A stretch of DNA of 64,000 nt from Petroclostridium sp. X23 (GCF_030013905.1 NZ_CP124862.1:2235051-2299050), one strand, 5' to 3'. Positions 36,381 through 46,150 are shown, counted from the first letter of the stretch. Notes: generated from the letters alone by a model not told the origin. A program made the numbers and translations.

Positions 36381-37559
36381 ATGTATAATCCAATAAAAAG
36401 ATGGATGATATTTCTAAATATTTGCTTAATTATAATGATTACAACAGGGTGCTGGAATAATAGAGACGTCACCGAAATGGTCTTCGTTGTTGCAGTAGGC
36501 TTGGATAAAGGAAATGATCAGAAATTTGAACTTACAGTACAGCTGGCAAAACCTTCAGTAATTAAGACGAAAACCACAGGAGGTACGCAAGAAAAGGCTG
36601 CTGAGGTTTTTTCCAGTAAGGGAGACACTATATTTGAGGCTGTCAGAAACCTACTGTCAACAGTTAATCGAAAACCTTATTACCGACATGTACAACTAAT
36701 AGTAATTGGTGAAGGTCTCGCTAAGGAAGGCATTGCAGATGCCTTGGATTTTTTCGAAAGAGATCAAGAAAGAAATTCCACAGCCAAAGTTCTAATAGCT
36801 AAAGGAACGACCGCAAAAGAAATATTAGAAACAAGAAGTGAAATGGAAGAGATTCCTGCCATGCATTTAACAAGCATTATAGAAAACTCTACCGCACTTG
36901 CAAAAATGAAGGAACTCATGTTTATTGATCTTATGAAGGATATAAACAGTCCTGGGAAAGAACCGACAATTAGTACAGTGAAATTTATTCAAAAAAAAGA
37001 CCATGCAATGATAAAAGACCTGGAAGTAGAAGGAGCGGCTGTTTTTAAGAAAGATAAATTAATAGGATGGTTAAATCCCGTGGAAACCAGGGGTTTGTTA
37101 TTTATAGAAGACAAAGTCAAAAGTACTATTATTAATGTATCCAATCCTGTAGATAAAACAAAAAAGGTAGCAAGTGAGATATTCCATTCCACCGGCAAAA
37201 TGGATGTTCAAGTGAAAAACGGAAAGCTTATACTCTTAGTAACCGTAAAAGAAGAAGGCACTATTGGCGACCAGCAAGGAAAAGGTGATTTAACTAAAAA
37301 TGAAATGGTTAAAAAGCTGGAAGAAGAAGTTTCTGTCACGATTGAAGAAGAGATCCGAGAGGTCATCCAACTAGCGCAACAGAAATACAAAAGTGACATC
37401 TTTGGTTTCGGTGAAATCGTTCATAGAAAATATACAGATTACTGGAAGCAGGTCAAAGACAATTGGAATGAAGAATTCGCCAACACACCGGTAGAAATAA
37501 AGGTGTCAGCAAAGATTAAAAGATCGGGATTAATAAAGAAAACATCCCAACCTAATTAA
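36381..37559 (+). CDS. Ger(x)C family spore germination lipoprotein
   Basis: The 392-residue protein has a lipoprotein signal (hydrophobic segment, then ITTGCWNNRDVTEM with the lipobox Cys near residue 24) and the Ger(x)C fold. GLDKGNDQKFELTVQLAKP, NRKPYYRHVQLIVIGEGLAK and the C-terminal helical region (KYKSDIFGFGEIVHRKYTDY) are typical. It is the C subunit of a nutrient germinant receptor in the spore inner membrane. It follows the truncated gerA in the usual A-C order seen in some Clostridia. Its own ribosome site is weak, so translation probably relied on coupling to gerA. Confidence 0.9.
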   Translation: MYNPIKRWMIFLNICLIIMITTGCWNNRDVTEMVFVVAVGLDKGNDQKFELTVQLAKPSVIKTKTTGGTQEKAAEVFSSKGDTIFEAVRNLLSTVNRKPYYRHVQLIVIGEGLAKEGIADALDFFERDQERNSTAKVLIAKGTTAKEILETRSEMEEIPAMHLTSIIENSTALAKMKELMFIDLMKDINSPGKEPTISTVKFIQKKDHAMIKDLEVEGAAVFKKDKLIGWLNPVETRGLLFIEDKVKSTIINVSNPVDKTKKVASEIFHSTGKMDVQVKNGKLILLVTVKEEGTIGDQQGKGDLTKNEMVKKLEEEVSVTIEEEIREVIQLAQQKYKSDIFGFGEIVHRKYTDYWKQVKDNWNEEFANTPVEIKVSAKIKRSGLIKKTSQPN

Positions 37560-37582
37560 AGCAAGCATAAAAGGAGGCTAAT

Positions 37583-37801
37583 ATGCTAGTTATCGGAACA
37601 ATTGCTGTTTTTCTCATAATCATACTAATCGATATTGGAGTATTATTAAAAACAAACCACAAAATAAAAACAATGATTGTTTACTTTTCTCTTATATTAG
37701 TAGGATTTACAATAAGTATTCTACAAGTGGTAGATAAAGCGCCTCAAAGTCCATCTATTATCATCGAAAAGATAGTGAAACTTATAATACCTGGAGGATG
37801 A
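37583..37801 (+). CDS. Small membrane protein in germination operon
   Basis: The 72-residue protein has two hydrophobic segments (about 3-22 and 31-50) and a short polar tail. It lies 23 nt after GerC and 4 nt before GerB, with an AAGGAGG site, so it is a true operon member. Small accessory proteins of this kind occur in ger operons; its role is not known. Confidence 0.75.
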   Translation: MLVIGTIAVFLIIILIDIGVLLKTNHKIKTMIVYFSLILVGFTISILQVVDKAPQSPSIIIEKIVKLIIPGG

Positions 37802-37805
37802 ACTG

Positions 37806-38903
37806 ATGAAAGATGTTAAAATTTCAAATGCGCAGTTGTTTTTATTACTTATAGGGTTTGTATTTGGGAACACAGCAATTGTCAATCCGGCTGCTGCTGC
37901 CCTTCAAGATAGCTGGTTGGCATTCATCATAGCGTGGATTGGAGGATTAGCTTTATTAGGTATTTATATTAGTATATCAAACATGAATCCTTCCAAAAAC
38001 CTCATTGAAATATTAATAGATAATTTTGGCAAGATCTTAGGAAATATTACTGCTGCATTATATATATGGTATTTTATACACTTGGCCGCTCTTGTCACAA
38101 GGGATTTCGGAGAATACATGGTCACTGTTATGTTTCCGGAAACTCCAATACTTTTTATTATTTCGTGTATTTGCATCACTGTTGCTTATGTCGTCAAAAA
38201 CGGGTTGGAAGTGATCGCAAGATCAAATGAATTATTAACGCTGGCAATCCCGCTTTTAGTTGCAGCTATCTTCTTGGCCCTCATAAACCAATATAACTTT
38301 AATAATCTCTTTCCATTCTTAGAAAAGGGCGTTAAACCTGTTTTGAAAGTATCTTTTGGTGTGCTGGCCTTTCCTTTTGGGGAGATTGTTGCATTTTTGA
38401 TGATCTTTCCACATTTAAAAAATAGAAAAGACCTTGTAAAAACATCATATTTTGCAATTATTGCAGTGGGTTTTATGCTATTGAGTGTTATTCTGCGAGA
38501 TCTTTTGGTTCTGGGACCGGATATGCTGTCAAGGGTTACCTTTCCACCTCAAATCTCTACCGAATTAATCCCTAATATCACCATTCAACCCTTTGTCGCA
38601 ATCAATTTACTGGTTAGTGGCGGCGTGAAGATTGCTGTTGCCACATATGCGGCAGTGATAGGAATTACACAGCTTTTTAATCTGGATGACTATAAGCCTT
38701 TTGTTTTACCGGTTGTTGCAATTGTGGCCTCTTTATCCATTTGGGTGTATGATAACATATTTGATGTTTTTCAATGGGCAGCAGAAATATGGGCATATTA
38801 TTCAGTTCCATTTCAAATTCTTATTCCATTGCTTCTAGTCATTATTTCATGGATTAAGAAAATCAAAACCCAGAACATTTCTCTAAAAGAAATGAAAGAA
38901 TAA
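37806..38903 (+). CDS. GerB-type spore germination permease
   Basis: The 365-residue protein has ten hydrophobic segments and belongs to the endospore germination permease family (GerAB/YndE), distantly related to amino-acid transporters. Family features include ISNAQLFLLLIGFVFGNTAI at the start and FPFGEIVAFLMIFPHLKN near residue 195. The B subunit binds the nutrient germinant. It starts 4 nt after the small membrane gene with a GGAGG site. The operon has lost most of its A subunit. Confidence 0.9.
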   Translation: MKDVKISNAQLFLLLIGFVFGNTAIVNPAAAALQDSWLAFIIAWIGGLALLGIYISISNMNPSKNLIEILIDNFGKILGNITAALYIWYFIHLAALVTRDFGEYMVTVMFPETPILFIISCICITVAYVVKNGLEVIARSNELLTLAIPLLVAAIFLALINQYNFNNLFPFLEKGVKPVLKVSFGVLAFPFGEIVAFLMIFPHLKNRKDLVKTSYFAIIAVGFMLLSVILRDLLVLGPDMLSRVTFPPQISTELIPNITIQPFVAINLLVSGGVKIAVATYAAVIGITQLFNLDDYKPFVLPVVAIVASLSIWVYDNIFDVFQWAAEIWAYYSVPFQILIPLLLVIISWIKKIKTQNISLKEMKE

Positions 38904-39013
38904 AGACGTTATAGGATAAAGTCAAATTTGTTTACATATACGTGACAACAATAAAGAGGGAGGCAGTAGGGCATTTTTTTGTCATACTTATATAAGACGA
39001 ATCCCATATGTAA

Positions 39014-39850
39014 TTAACCCCACAAAGCACTCGCATCAGTGGCACTTCTGCTAATACGAGAAAAATCAGTTCTAACGAATGAATTTGTTGATAATATTAA
39101 AAATATTAAGCCTATCGCTAGGATAATGGCTAAAGAAAGTATGGGAGTAATGATAAAACCATTTATATCAATTGCTAATCCCTCTTTCACAAGCTCTGCA
39201 GGCGGCAAATTTGTTTTTTCCAATACGATCATACGAAAAAAAGCTGTGGCATAAGTCATCGGATTCATATATGCAACATATTTAAGTGAATCGGGCAGCA
39301 TGGACAAAGGAAGATATGCGCCTGATGTAAACGTTAAGGGTAAAGTTACTGCCGTTTTAATAATCTGAAAAGTCTGACCGCTGCGCACAATGGTTGCCAG
39401 ATACAGCCCAACACCGGAAAAAACAAGTCCAACACAAATCATCGCTAAAAGAACAAATAGCGGAGTTGTCCATGTAGTAAATTTTATGCCTACAAAAAAC
39501 CCGAAAATTAAAATCATAATCCCTTGTAGAGTGGAAACTGTGGCAGCCGATAACAGCTGCCCCATTGCAACAGCAATTCTTTTGGCAGGAGAAACCAAAA
39601 CTTCTTTCATAAATCCGCTTACCATATCATCAACCGTTGTCGAGGCCAAATTAAGCGCACTCTCAAATACAGTCGTGATGATAACGCCGGAGAGCATATA
39701 TGCAATAGGATTTTTTATAAATTCATTTTTAAAAATTGCTCCAAATACATATACAAAGAAAAATGGAAAAATAAGCGTAAAAATCAATCCTACCCTATTT
39801 CTTAAAAACGCTTTTAAACCTCTTCTCCACAATGCAAATACCGTATTCAT
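39014..39850 (-). CDS. ABC-2 type exporter permease
   Basis: The 278-residue protein has six membrane segments and a DrrB/ABC-2 pattern: ALWRRGLKAFLRNRVGLIFT at the start, LVSPAKRIAVAMGQLLSAAT near 85 and TSGAYLPLSMLPDSLKYVAY near 195. It is the membrane partner of the ATPase at 40037 on the same strand; both would form a drug or lipid exporter. About 185 nt of hairpin-rich DNA separates the two genes. Confidence 0.88.
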   Translation of the reverse strand: MNTVFALWRRGLKAFLRNRVGLIFTLIFPFFFVYVFGAIFKNEFIKNPIAYMLSGVIITTVFESALNLASTTVDDMVSGFMKEVLVSPAKRIAVAMGQLLSAATVSTLQGIMILIFGFFVGIKFTTWTTPLFVLLAMICVGLVFSGVGLYLATIVRSGQTFQIIKTAVTLPLTFTSGAYLPLSMLPDSLKYVAYMNPMTYATAFFRMIVLEKTNLPPAELVKEGLAIDINGFIITPILSLAIILAIGLIFLILSTNSFVRTDFSRISRSATDASALWG

Positions 39851-39851
39851 A

Positions 39852-40040
39852 TAAGTATCATTAGCCTTTCTGGCTCACAAGATATGATGAAATTTATATA
39901 CGCACTTACTGTGAGCCGAATAAGGCGTAAATGATACTTTGTGCATCGCCATTTCGCACGTTCTTTGTACGAAAATTTTGGTGGCACATTAATTCTGCCG
40001 GAAGCATACATAGTTTGAAAGTGCCTTTCTTTCAAACTAT
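39852..40040. repeat. Hairpin-rich insertion between ABC genes
   Basis: A long imperfect inverted repeat (arms about 39852-39880 and 39909-39942, including GGCTCACA/TGTGAGCC and AAGTATCATT/AATGATACTT) is followed by a perfect 12-bp hairpin (ATAGTTTGAAAG and CTTTCAAACTAT, 40010-40040) that includes the ATPase stop codon. The reading frames inside have no plausible product. It resembles a small non-autonomous element. Confidence 0.55.
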
Positions 40041-40957
40041 GCATCCTCCCTAATCTCTTTGCCGGTTATTTCTAAAAACACATCATTAAACGTGCCTTTT
40101 TTTATTTCTATATCAGTAATATCTTCTTTTTGCAAACTTAAAACTTGTAATAAAAGTCTAATGTTTTCAGCATCAACCCTATAATAACCCTCTTTTTTTG
40201 CATATGCCAGTCCATGCTGGGCTAACAGTTGCTCAAGTTCTGGTTCTTTTTTAGTAGTGATATATGCTTTATCTTTTGTGAACTGTTTTTTTAAAGCATA
40301 TGGTGTATCGTGAGCCACGATCCTTCCACCATCGATAATTGCAATCTTATCGCATATTTCCGCTTCTTCCATATAATGGGTGGTAAGAAAAATCGTAATA
40401 TTTCTTTCTTTTTGAAGCTTAATAATATACTCCCATATATGAGCGCGTGTTTGCGGATCAAGCCCTGTTGTCGGTTCATCAAGAAATAAAACTTTTGGAT
40501 AGTGAATCAACCCGCGGGCAATTTCTACACGGCGTTTCATTCCACCTGACAAGGCGCCAACTGATTTCTTTCTTTCGTCTAATAAATCAACTAAATTTAA
40601 AACAAACTGAATACGTTCTTCTACTTCTTTTTTAGGAACGCTATAAAAAACGCAGTGCATTTTAAGATTTTCTTCAATTGTCATCTTCGCATCTAACGTG
40701 GAATCTTGAAACACAACGCCAATGGCAGACCTGACTTCACTTTTTTGTGCAGTAACATCTTTACCATCTATTAAAAGAGTCCCGGATGTCTTTTCAAATA
40801 TGGTACATAGGGTATTTATCGTTGTACTCTTCCCAGCACCATTAGGTCCTAGAAAAGCGAAAATAGTCCCTTCCTCCACTTCAAAAGAAATATTATTTAC
40901 AGCTATAAAGTCGCCATATTTTTTAGTAAAATTTTTAACTTCGATTATTGAATTCAT
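40037..40957 (-). CDS. ABC exporter ATPase (DrrA type)
   Basis: The 306-residue ATP-binding subunit has Walker A GPNGAGKST near residue 36, Q-loop FQDSTLD, signature LSGGMKRRVEIARGL near 138, Walker B VLFLDEPTTGLDPQT, switch His in FLTTHYMEEAE, and a C-terminal domain typical of DrrA-type drug or lipid exporters. Its partner permease is downstream. No dedicated regulator lies next to it. Confidence 0.93.
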   Translation of the reverse strand: MNSIIEVKNFTKKYGDFIAVNNISFEVEEGTIFAFLGPNGAGKSTTINTLCTIFEKTSGTLLIDGKDVTAQKSEVRSAIGVVFQDSTLDAKMTIEENLKMHCVFYSVPKKEVEERIQFVLNLVDLLDERKKSVGALSGGMKRRVEIARGLIHYPKVLFLDEPTTGLDPQTRAHIWEYIIKLQKERNITIFLTTHYMEEAEICDKIAIIDGGRIVAHDTPYALKKQFTKDKAYITTKKEPELEQLLAQHGLAYAKKEGYYRVDAENIRLLLQVLSLQKEDITDIEIKKGTFNDVFLEITGKEIREDA

Positions 40958-41095
40958 CTTACCCTCTTATCCTTAGCAGTTTAAATCTGCATTACTTTAA
41001 TATTATTTAAATTTAGATTTGCCATAATTGTATGGTATGTATAAAAAGCAGCGAGTATAAAATTCACTGTATCCCACTGTACTGCAAGTCTCGTA

Positions 41096-41671
41096 CTAGT
41101 CTCTATTTTTCAGCTCCAAACGCGCTAATTTGGCAATTCGATTAATAAAATCGGTTTTTGCATCGGTATAACCATCTCTGTCATGTTCATACTTTTTCTG
41201 TAACTCTATTTTTAGCCTGCCGTATTTATCCGAGACTTCAGGATGTGTTAGAAGATAGTCTCTGAAATACAGCTCATCCCAGTCGCCGCTATACCGAACA
41301 TGAACATGGAAAACCTGCCCCTCGAATCCTCGAGGCGTATATCCCTTCATAAACATCATGTGAGGTGCTGGATTATTAGGCTGTTCACTATATATATACC
41401 CTATTGACCGCATGCTCCATTTCAGCTTTTCAATATCCATATTCTCAGTGATCTCAAGGAGAATATCAATGGTTGGTTTTGCGATTAAATCAGGTACGGA
41501 TGTACTGCCATAATGATTTATTCTAACGATATTGTGTTGTCCAACCGCTTGCTCAATCACTGTTTTTTCAGCTAAATAGTTTTCTTTCCAGATTGGCATA
41601 TGTTCACTTAAGATAATAGGGAATAGTCTCCAAAGTTCTTCGTTTGTCATTTCATTTAAAGGCTTCTCCAT
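41096..41671 (-). CDS. GrpB family protein
   Basis: The 191-residue protein belongs to the GrpB (UPF0157) nucleotidyltransferase-like family. HYGSTSVPDLIAKPTIDILL near residue 50 has the GSTS and D-x-D-type residues of this fold, and FHVHVRYSGDWDELYFRDYL follows near 120. The function is unestablished. It stands alone, not obviously linked to its neighbours. Confidence 0.88.
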   Translation of the reverse strand: MEKPLNEMTNEELWRLFPIILSEHMPIWKENYLAEKTVIEQAVGQHNIVRINHYGSTSVPDLIAKPTIDILLEITENMDIEKLKWSMRSIGYIYSEQPNNPAPHMMFMKGYTPRGFEGQVFHVHVRYSGDWDELYFRDYLLTHPEVSDKYGRLKIELQKKYEHDRDGYTDAKTDFINRIAKLARLELKNRD

Positions 41672-41815
41672 ATGATTACCTCATCATCAATTATAAATTA
41701 CAATAAGTATTATACCATTAATTCCTAAATAATAAATCATTTTTTACAAGCACAACAATATCGGCGGCTTTTATTCTATATCCCAATTTTAAGAAATATT
41801 GTATAACATATGCAC

Positions 41816-41864
41816 CTCATCAAAAAATCGGGTTTTCAAAAAGCGAACCTGACTTTTTGATGAG
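41816..41864. repeat. 19-bp hairpin beside a RAYT remnant
   Basis: CTCATCAAAAAATCGGGTT and AACCTGACTTTTTGATGAG pair with one or two mismatches around an 11-nt loop. It lies just past the transposase remnant and could be a REP-type unit or a terminator. Confidence 0.5.
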
Positions 41865-41882
41865 TATAAGTGTTTTCCAGAT

Positions 41883-42050
41883 TTAAGAATTAGAAATTAA
41901 GGGATTCTTGTCATCTAAATAAGCATTATAGCTGCACCATTTATATTCTCCCATGGTCTTAATAACTCCTGCCTTAACGAGGTTCTGATGAATACATCTT
42001 AACAACTCTAATACATATCTGTCTTCCTCTACTATTTCACAATATAGCAG
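41883..42050 (-). pseudogene. REP-associated tyrosine transposase (RAYT) fragment
   Basis: The minus strand encodes LELLRCIHQNLVKAGVIKTM, then EYKWCSYNAYLDD and a stop. This matches the region following the catalytic Tyr of Y1/RAYT transposases (IHQNPVKAGI...YKWSSY). The rest is missing. Confidence 0.8.
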
Positions 42051-42081
42051 TGAACAAAACTGATAAAAGCACTTGCAATTG

Positions 42082-42090
42082 TGGTATAAT
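42082..42090 (+). promoter_or_regulatory. Extended -10 promoter of the solute-binding-protein operon
   Basis: TGGTATAAT is an extended -10 element 116 nt upstream of the lipoprotein start; the -35 region is weak. Confidence 0.5.
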
Positions 42091-42205
42091 TATGTAATAT
42101 ATAAGCAAGAGACAAAAAAATATAAATTTCGACATAATCTTTTATAAATGAAGATAACCGGTACCTTACTTCTATTGTTAATACAAAATAGGAAGGAGCC
42201 ATGAT

Positions 42206-43672
42206 ATGACAAAATATAAAGTTATATTGAGTATATTATTCTGCTTAGCTGTAGTTACACTTATGATGATAGGCTGCAGTCAATGGAACACCCCAAAAGA
42301 ACCGCTGGATCCGGCCCATCCTGCCACCATTACATTATGGAATTATTACAGTGGGCAAACAAAGGAAAAGTTTGATCAGTTGGTTTCACGCTTTAATGAA
42401 ACTGTTGGTATGGAGAAAGGGATTGTTGTAGATGCTCTTAGTCAAGGGGATGTACAACAGTTAGCAAATACGGTTTTTGACGCAGCAAACAATAAAATCG
42501 GTTCTCAACCTTTACCTCACATTTTTGCTGCCTACCCGGATAATGCATACCGTATTAATCAAATTTCTCCGCTTGTGGATATGGAAACATACTTTTCAAA
42601 GGAAGAGTTAAAAGAATTTCGGCAGGATTTCATGGACGAAGGAAGATTTGGTGAGGAAAACAAGCTTAAAATTCTCCCTATTGCCAAATCGACTGAAAAC
42701 CTGTTTCTAAATAAAACATATTGGGATGCTTTTGAAGCTGAAACAGGCGCTGATATTAATGAACTCTCCACCTGGGAAGGAGTTGCCCGGATAGCGGAGA
42801 AATATTATGAATGGACCGATGCAAAAACACCTGAAATCAATGACGGCAAAGCCTTTATAGGGATTGATTCCCCATCAAATTATATGTTGGTAGCGTCCAT
42901 GCAGCTGAATGAAGATATGTATATCTTTGAAGGGGAAGGGGTAAAGCTCAACTTTAACGAAAAGTTTGTCCGTAAAATCTGGGACAACTTTTATGTTCCT
43001 TATCTTAAGGGATACTATACTAAAACCGGGCGATTCTGTTCCGATGATGCGAAAACAGGTACGGTTATTGCATATGTTGGTTCTACTGCCGGAGCCGCTT
43101 ATTTCCCTAGAGAAATCACCTTAAGCAAGACAGAGATATATCCCATTGAATCTGAAGCACTACCCTACCCCTGCTTTGAGCATGGCGAGAATTATGCTAT
43201 ACAACAGGGAGCCGGTATGTGCATTACTAAGAGTGATCCGGCTCATGAATATGCAGCTGCGCTGTTTTTGAAATGGTTTACCGCTAAGGAACAAAATGTC
43301 GAATTCGCAGTTTCAACCGGATATTTTCCGGTAAAAACCGCATCACTCAATGAGGCTTTGATTTTATCTGCCAGTCACAAGGTTGATGTAGATGCTCTAA
43401 ACCCTACCATTACAAACTCCATCAAAGCAACTCTAAAAATGATGGATGCCTATAAACTTTACGGTAATAAACCCTTTAATGGAAGTTATGATATGAGGCG
43501 GCTTTTGGAAACTTCCATGTTCCAACAGGTTCAAAAGGATTTACAGTATATCGAGGAAAATACACAAAAGGGTGAGGATAGAAACCAAAGGATTGAACAT
43601 CTCCTTTCAGAAGAAAATTTTAAGAAGTGGTACTTTCAGTTCATGCAAGAAACAGCTGCTATTTTAAGATAA
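42206..43672 (+). CDS. Extracellular solute-binding lipoprotein
   Basis: The 488-residue protein has a lipoprotein signal (MMIGCSQW, lipidated Cys near residue 24) and a family 1 solute-binding fold: TITLWNYYSGQTKEKFDQLV at the start, STENLFLNKTYWDAFEAETG near 165 and AAALFLKWFTAKEQNVEFAV near 350. Such proteins deliver sugars or oligosaccharides to ABC permeases. No permease or ATPase lies nearby; instead a membrane diguanylate cyclase follows 25 nt downstream. It may therefore act as the sensing partner of that enzyme (inference). The start follows AGGAAGGAG. Confidence 0.9.
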   Translation: MTKYKVILSILFCLAVVTLMMIGCSQWNTPKEPLDPAHPATITLWNYYSGQTKEKFDQLVSRFNETVGMEKGIVVDALSQGDVQQLANTVFDAANNKIGSQPLPHIFAAYPDNAYRINQISPLVDMETYFSKEELKEFRQDFMDEGRFGEENKLKILPIAKSTENLFLNKTYWDAFEAETGADINELSTWEGVARIAEKYYEWTDAKTPEINDGKAFIGIDSPSNYMLVASMQLNEDMYIFEGEGVKLNFNEKFVRKIWDNFYVPYLKGYYTKTGRFCSDDAKTGTVIAYVGSTAGAAYFPREITLSKTEIYPIESEALPYPCFEHGENYAIQQGAGMCITKSDPAHEYAAALFLKWFTAKEQNVEFAVSTGYFPVKTASLNEALILSASHKVDVDALNPTITNSIKATLKMMDAYKLYGNKPFNGSYDMRRLLETSMFQQVQKDLQYIEENTQKGEDRNQRIEHLLSEENFKKWYFQFMQETAAILR

Positions 43673-43697
43673 GAACGCCGGGAGGGTTGAGACAGGC

Positions 43698-45845
43698 ATG
43701 AAGAAAATAAAATGGAACAAAAACTCTATTGCCTATAAGCTGACTATATTTATGATGCTATTGGTTTTCGGACAGTCTGTATTATTGACAGGCACGTTAC
43801 TGGCCGGCGGTGTCTTAGCGCAAACACAGGCAAATGCATTCCAGTCCTTTTATGAAAAAGCAAATAATCGTAAGGACTATTTGCAGCGTGAGATCAAAAA
43901 TCGTTGGACAAATATGGACCCCTACGTCAAAGAAATCTCAAAACTGCTAGCTATTCTCAATGATCCCCGGCTTTCTCCGGAAGAAAGAAATAATAATTTT
44001 TTTACTCAGTCGGCTCCGTCTCTTATTTCCATGCTTCGGACTACTACGGCTACCGGCGCATTCGTTATACTGAATGATAATCTACAAAATAGTAATACCC
44101 ATTCCGCTCTTTATTTTAGAGATTATGACCCGATGCTCAATGATGAGGCTAATAATGATTTGTACTTAATTGTGGGTACCCCCGAAATTTCGAAAAATTT
44201 TCAGATCCCTATGGATGAAGTATGGAAATATAGTCTGACTTTAGATGAAAACAACCGGGACTTTTATTTCAAACCTATGAGTATTAAAGCTTTAGGCATC
44301 AATGCGAATTTGTTGGGATACTGGAGTCTGCCCTTTCGCCTATCCCCAAATGATTTACCTATCATTACTTATACAATGCCTCTTTTTAATACAACCGGCC
44401 AAATTTTTGGAGTCATTGGTATAGAAATAACCGTGAGTTATTTGAATAGATTCTTACCGGCTATCGATTTATTTCCACAAGACTCATTAGGTTATATGAT
44501 CGCTATTCAGAGAAATAAGGACGGCGGCATTTATCCCCTGATTACTAATGGTGCTCTTCAAGAACGGATGATTCAAAAAAATGAGAGGCTCTCATTTACA
44601 AGTAAAGATATGAAAAGAAATATATATTTGCTTGACAACCACAACAGCCGTAATAAAATATATGCCTGTGTAGAAAAGATGGGCCTTTATTACTACAATA
44701 CCCCCTTTGAACAAGAACAGTGGTATTTAATCGGGATGATGGAAGATAACAACCTCTTGAAATTTGTCCACAAGATACAAGGGATCCTGTTCACTTCTTT
44801 TGTGATCTCTATTCTGATGGGTGCAGCAGGAGGCTATCTTGCCAGTTATCAGTTCTCAAAGCCAATTATACTGCTGGCAAAGCAAGTGCAGGAAAGTGAC
44901 ATGATTAGTGCAGCATCCTATCGTAAGACCGGATTATCTGAGATTGATCATCTATCCAACGCGATGGAGATTGCCAATAAAAATTTGCTTGAATCCACTT
45001 TGAAAATGTCGCAGATTATCAACTTAGTGAATGTTGACATTGGTGCATTCGAATATAAAAAAGACTCAACGCGCGTTTTTGCAACTGATCGGCTGGCGCA
45101 TATTCTTTCCCTTTATAAACAGGAAGCAGACGAATTGTACCATAATAAGGACTTGTTTGTTAAAAAGCTGCATCAAATCTTAAACTGTTCGGAACCGGAA
45201 GAAGAAGATGTCTATAAAATTAGTGATTCTCCGGAAAAATGGGTGAAGATAAAAATGATTATTAATGAGACCCGTACCTTCGGAGTGGTCAGTGATGTTA
45301 CGGAAGAAATCCGAGAAAAAAATAAAATTAAATTCGAACGTGATTATGACTCTCTTACAAAACTTTATAACCGAAGTGCTTTTCAGCGGCAAGTTGTTTC
45401 TCAACTAGCAAGCGGGAATTTAAAAGTTGCAGCGCTGATTATGTTTGATCTTGACTATCTCAAACAGATTAATGACACCTATGGACATAAATGGGGAGAT
45501 ATTTATATTAAAACCACTGCGGAATTACTCTCTTGCTTCAGCACAAACCGGTGTATTGCCGGACGACGGTCAGGGGACGAATTCTACGTATTTCTGTATA
45601 AGTTTGATGATAAAGACGAAATAAGAAATTTAATCCGCAATTTCTACAAGAAGCTTGAAGAGAATGTAATTACCTTCCCTGATAACACTCACAAGAAGAT
45701 CATGATTTCAGCAGGGCTGGTCTGGCTCGCTAAAGATGCTGTAAACTATGATGAGTTGCTGCACAATGCTGATTCAGCTTTATATAAAGCAAAAAATCTT
45801 TGCAAAGGGCAGTTATGTGAGTTTCAGGAAAATCAGTACAATTAA
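43698..45845 (+). CDS. Membrane diguanylate cyclase (GGDEF protein)
   Basis: The 715-residue protein has a membrane segment near 14-36, an extracellular sensor region of about 320 residues, a second membrane segment near 358-382, a linker with a possible PAS-like part, and a GGDEF domain from about residue 545 (FERDYDSLTKLYNRSAF). The active-site motif is RRSGDEF near 625, a permitted GGDEF variant, so it probably makes c-di-GMP. No RxxD inhibitory site is seen five residues before it. It is co-transcribed with the solute-binding lipoprotein. A c-di-GMP riboswitch occurs at 750-836. Confidence 0.92.
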   Translation: MKKIKWNKNSIAYKLTIFMMLLVFGQSVLLTGTLLAGGVLAQTQANAFQSFYEKANNRKDYLQREIKNRWTNMDPYVKEISKLLAILNDPRLSPEERNNNFFTQSAPSLISMLRTTTATGAFVILNDNLQNSNTHSALYFRDYDPMLNDEANNDLYLIVGTPEISKNFQIPMDEVWKYSLTLDENNRDFYFKPMSIKALGINANLLGYWSLPFRLSPNDLPIITYTMPLFNTTGQIFGVIGIEITVSYLNRFLPAIDLFPQDSLGYMIAIQRNKDGGIYPLITNGALQERMIQKNERLSFTSKDMKRNIYLLDNHNSRNKIYACVEKMGLYYYNTPFEQEQWYLIGMMEDNNLLKFVHKIQGILFTSFVISILMGAAGGYLASYQFSKPIILLAKQVQESDMISAASYRKTGLSEIDHLSNAMEIANKNLLESTLKMSQIINLVNVDIGAFEYKKDSTRVFATDRLAHILSLYKQEADELYHNKDLFVKKLHQILNCSEPEEEDVYKISDSPEKWVKIKMIINETRTFGVVSDVTEEIREKNKIKFERDYDSLTKLYNRSAFQRQVVSQLASGNLKVAALIMFDLDYLKQINDTYGHKWGDIYIKTTAELLSCFSTNRCIAGRRSGDEFYVFLYKFDDKDEIRNLIRNFYKKLEENVITFPDNTHKKIMISAGLVWLAKDAVNYDELLHNADSALYKAKNLCKGQLCEFQENQYN

Positions 45846-45917
45846 TATTGTTTAACTAGACTTGTGCAGTAAAAAGCAAATAATTGTTAAACTGTATAAA
45901 AACCTATGAAATATTCT

Positions 45918-46150
45918 CTAATACACAACTCCATATTTTATTCCGTCATTCATCCTTTCCTTATCTTTCTTACCATGATTAAATGCAACAATGGGAATCA
46001 ATGCGTTATTAAGTCCGAATGCTGCAAAGAAAACAAACTGCTGAATTTTATAGTATACGCCGTATGCCGTAACAGCGACACTTGAAACAGCACCAAATAT
46101 GATGTTTACTCCACATGTCATAAACGACATCAATGCCTGATTATGATTTT
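45918..46150 (-). pseudogene. MATE-family efflux transporter fragment
   Basis: About 75 residues (ASVAVTAYGVYYKIQQF-like region, FAAFGLNNALIPIVAFNHG, KKDKERMNDGIKYGVVY) match the middle of MATE multidrug transporters. Both ends are missing. Confidence 0.8.

Noticed and set aside
39847..40044. 65-codon frame between the ABC genes
   Set aside because: It overlaps both neighbouring genes and consists of inverted-repeat DNA with no protein-like pattern.
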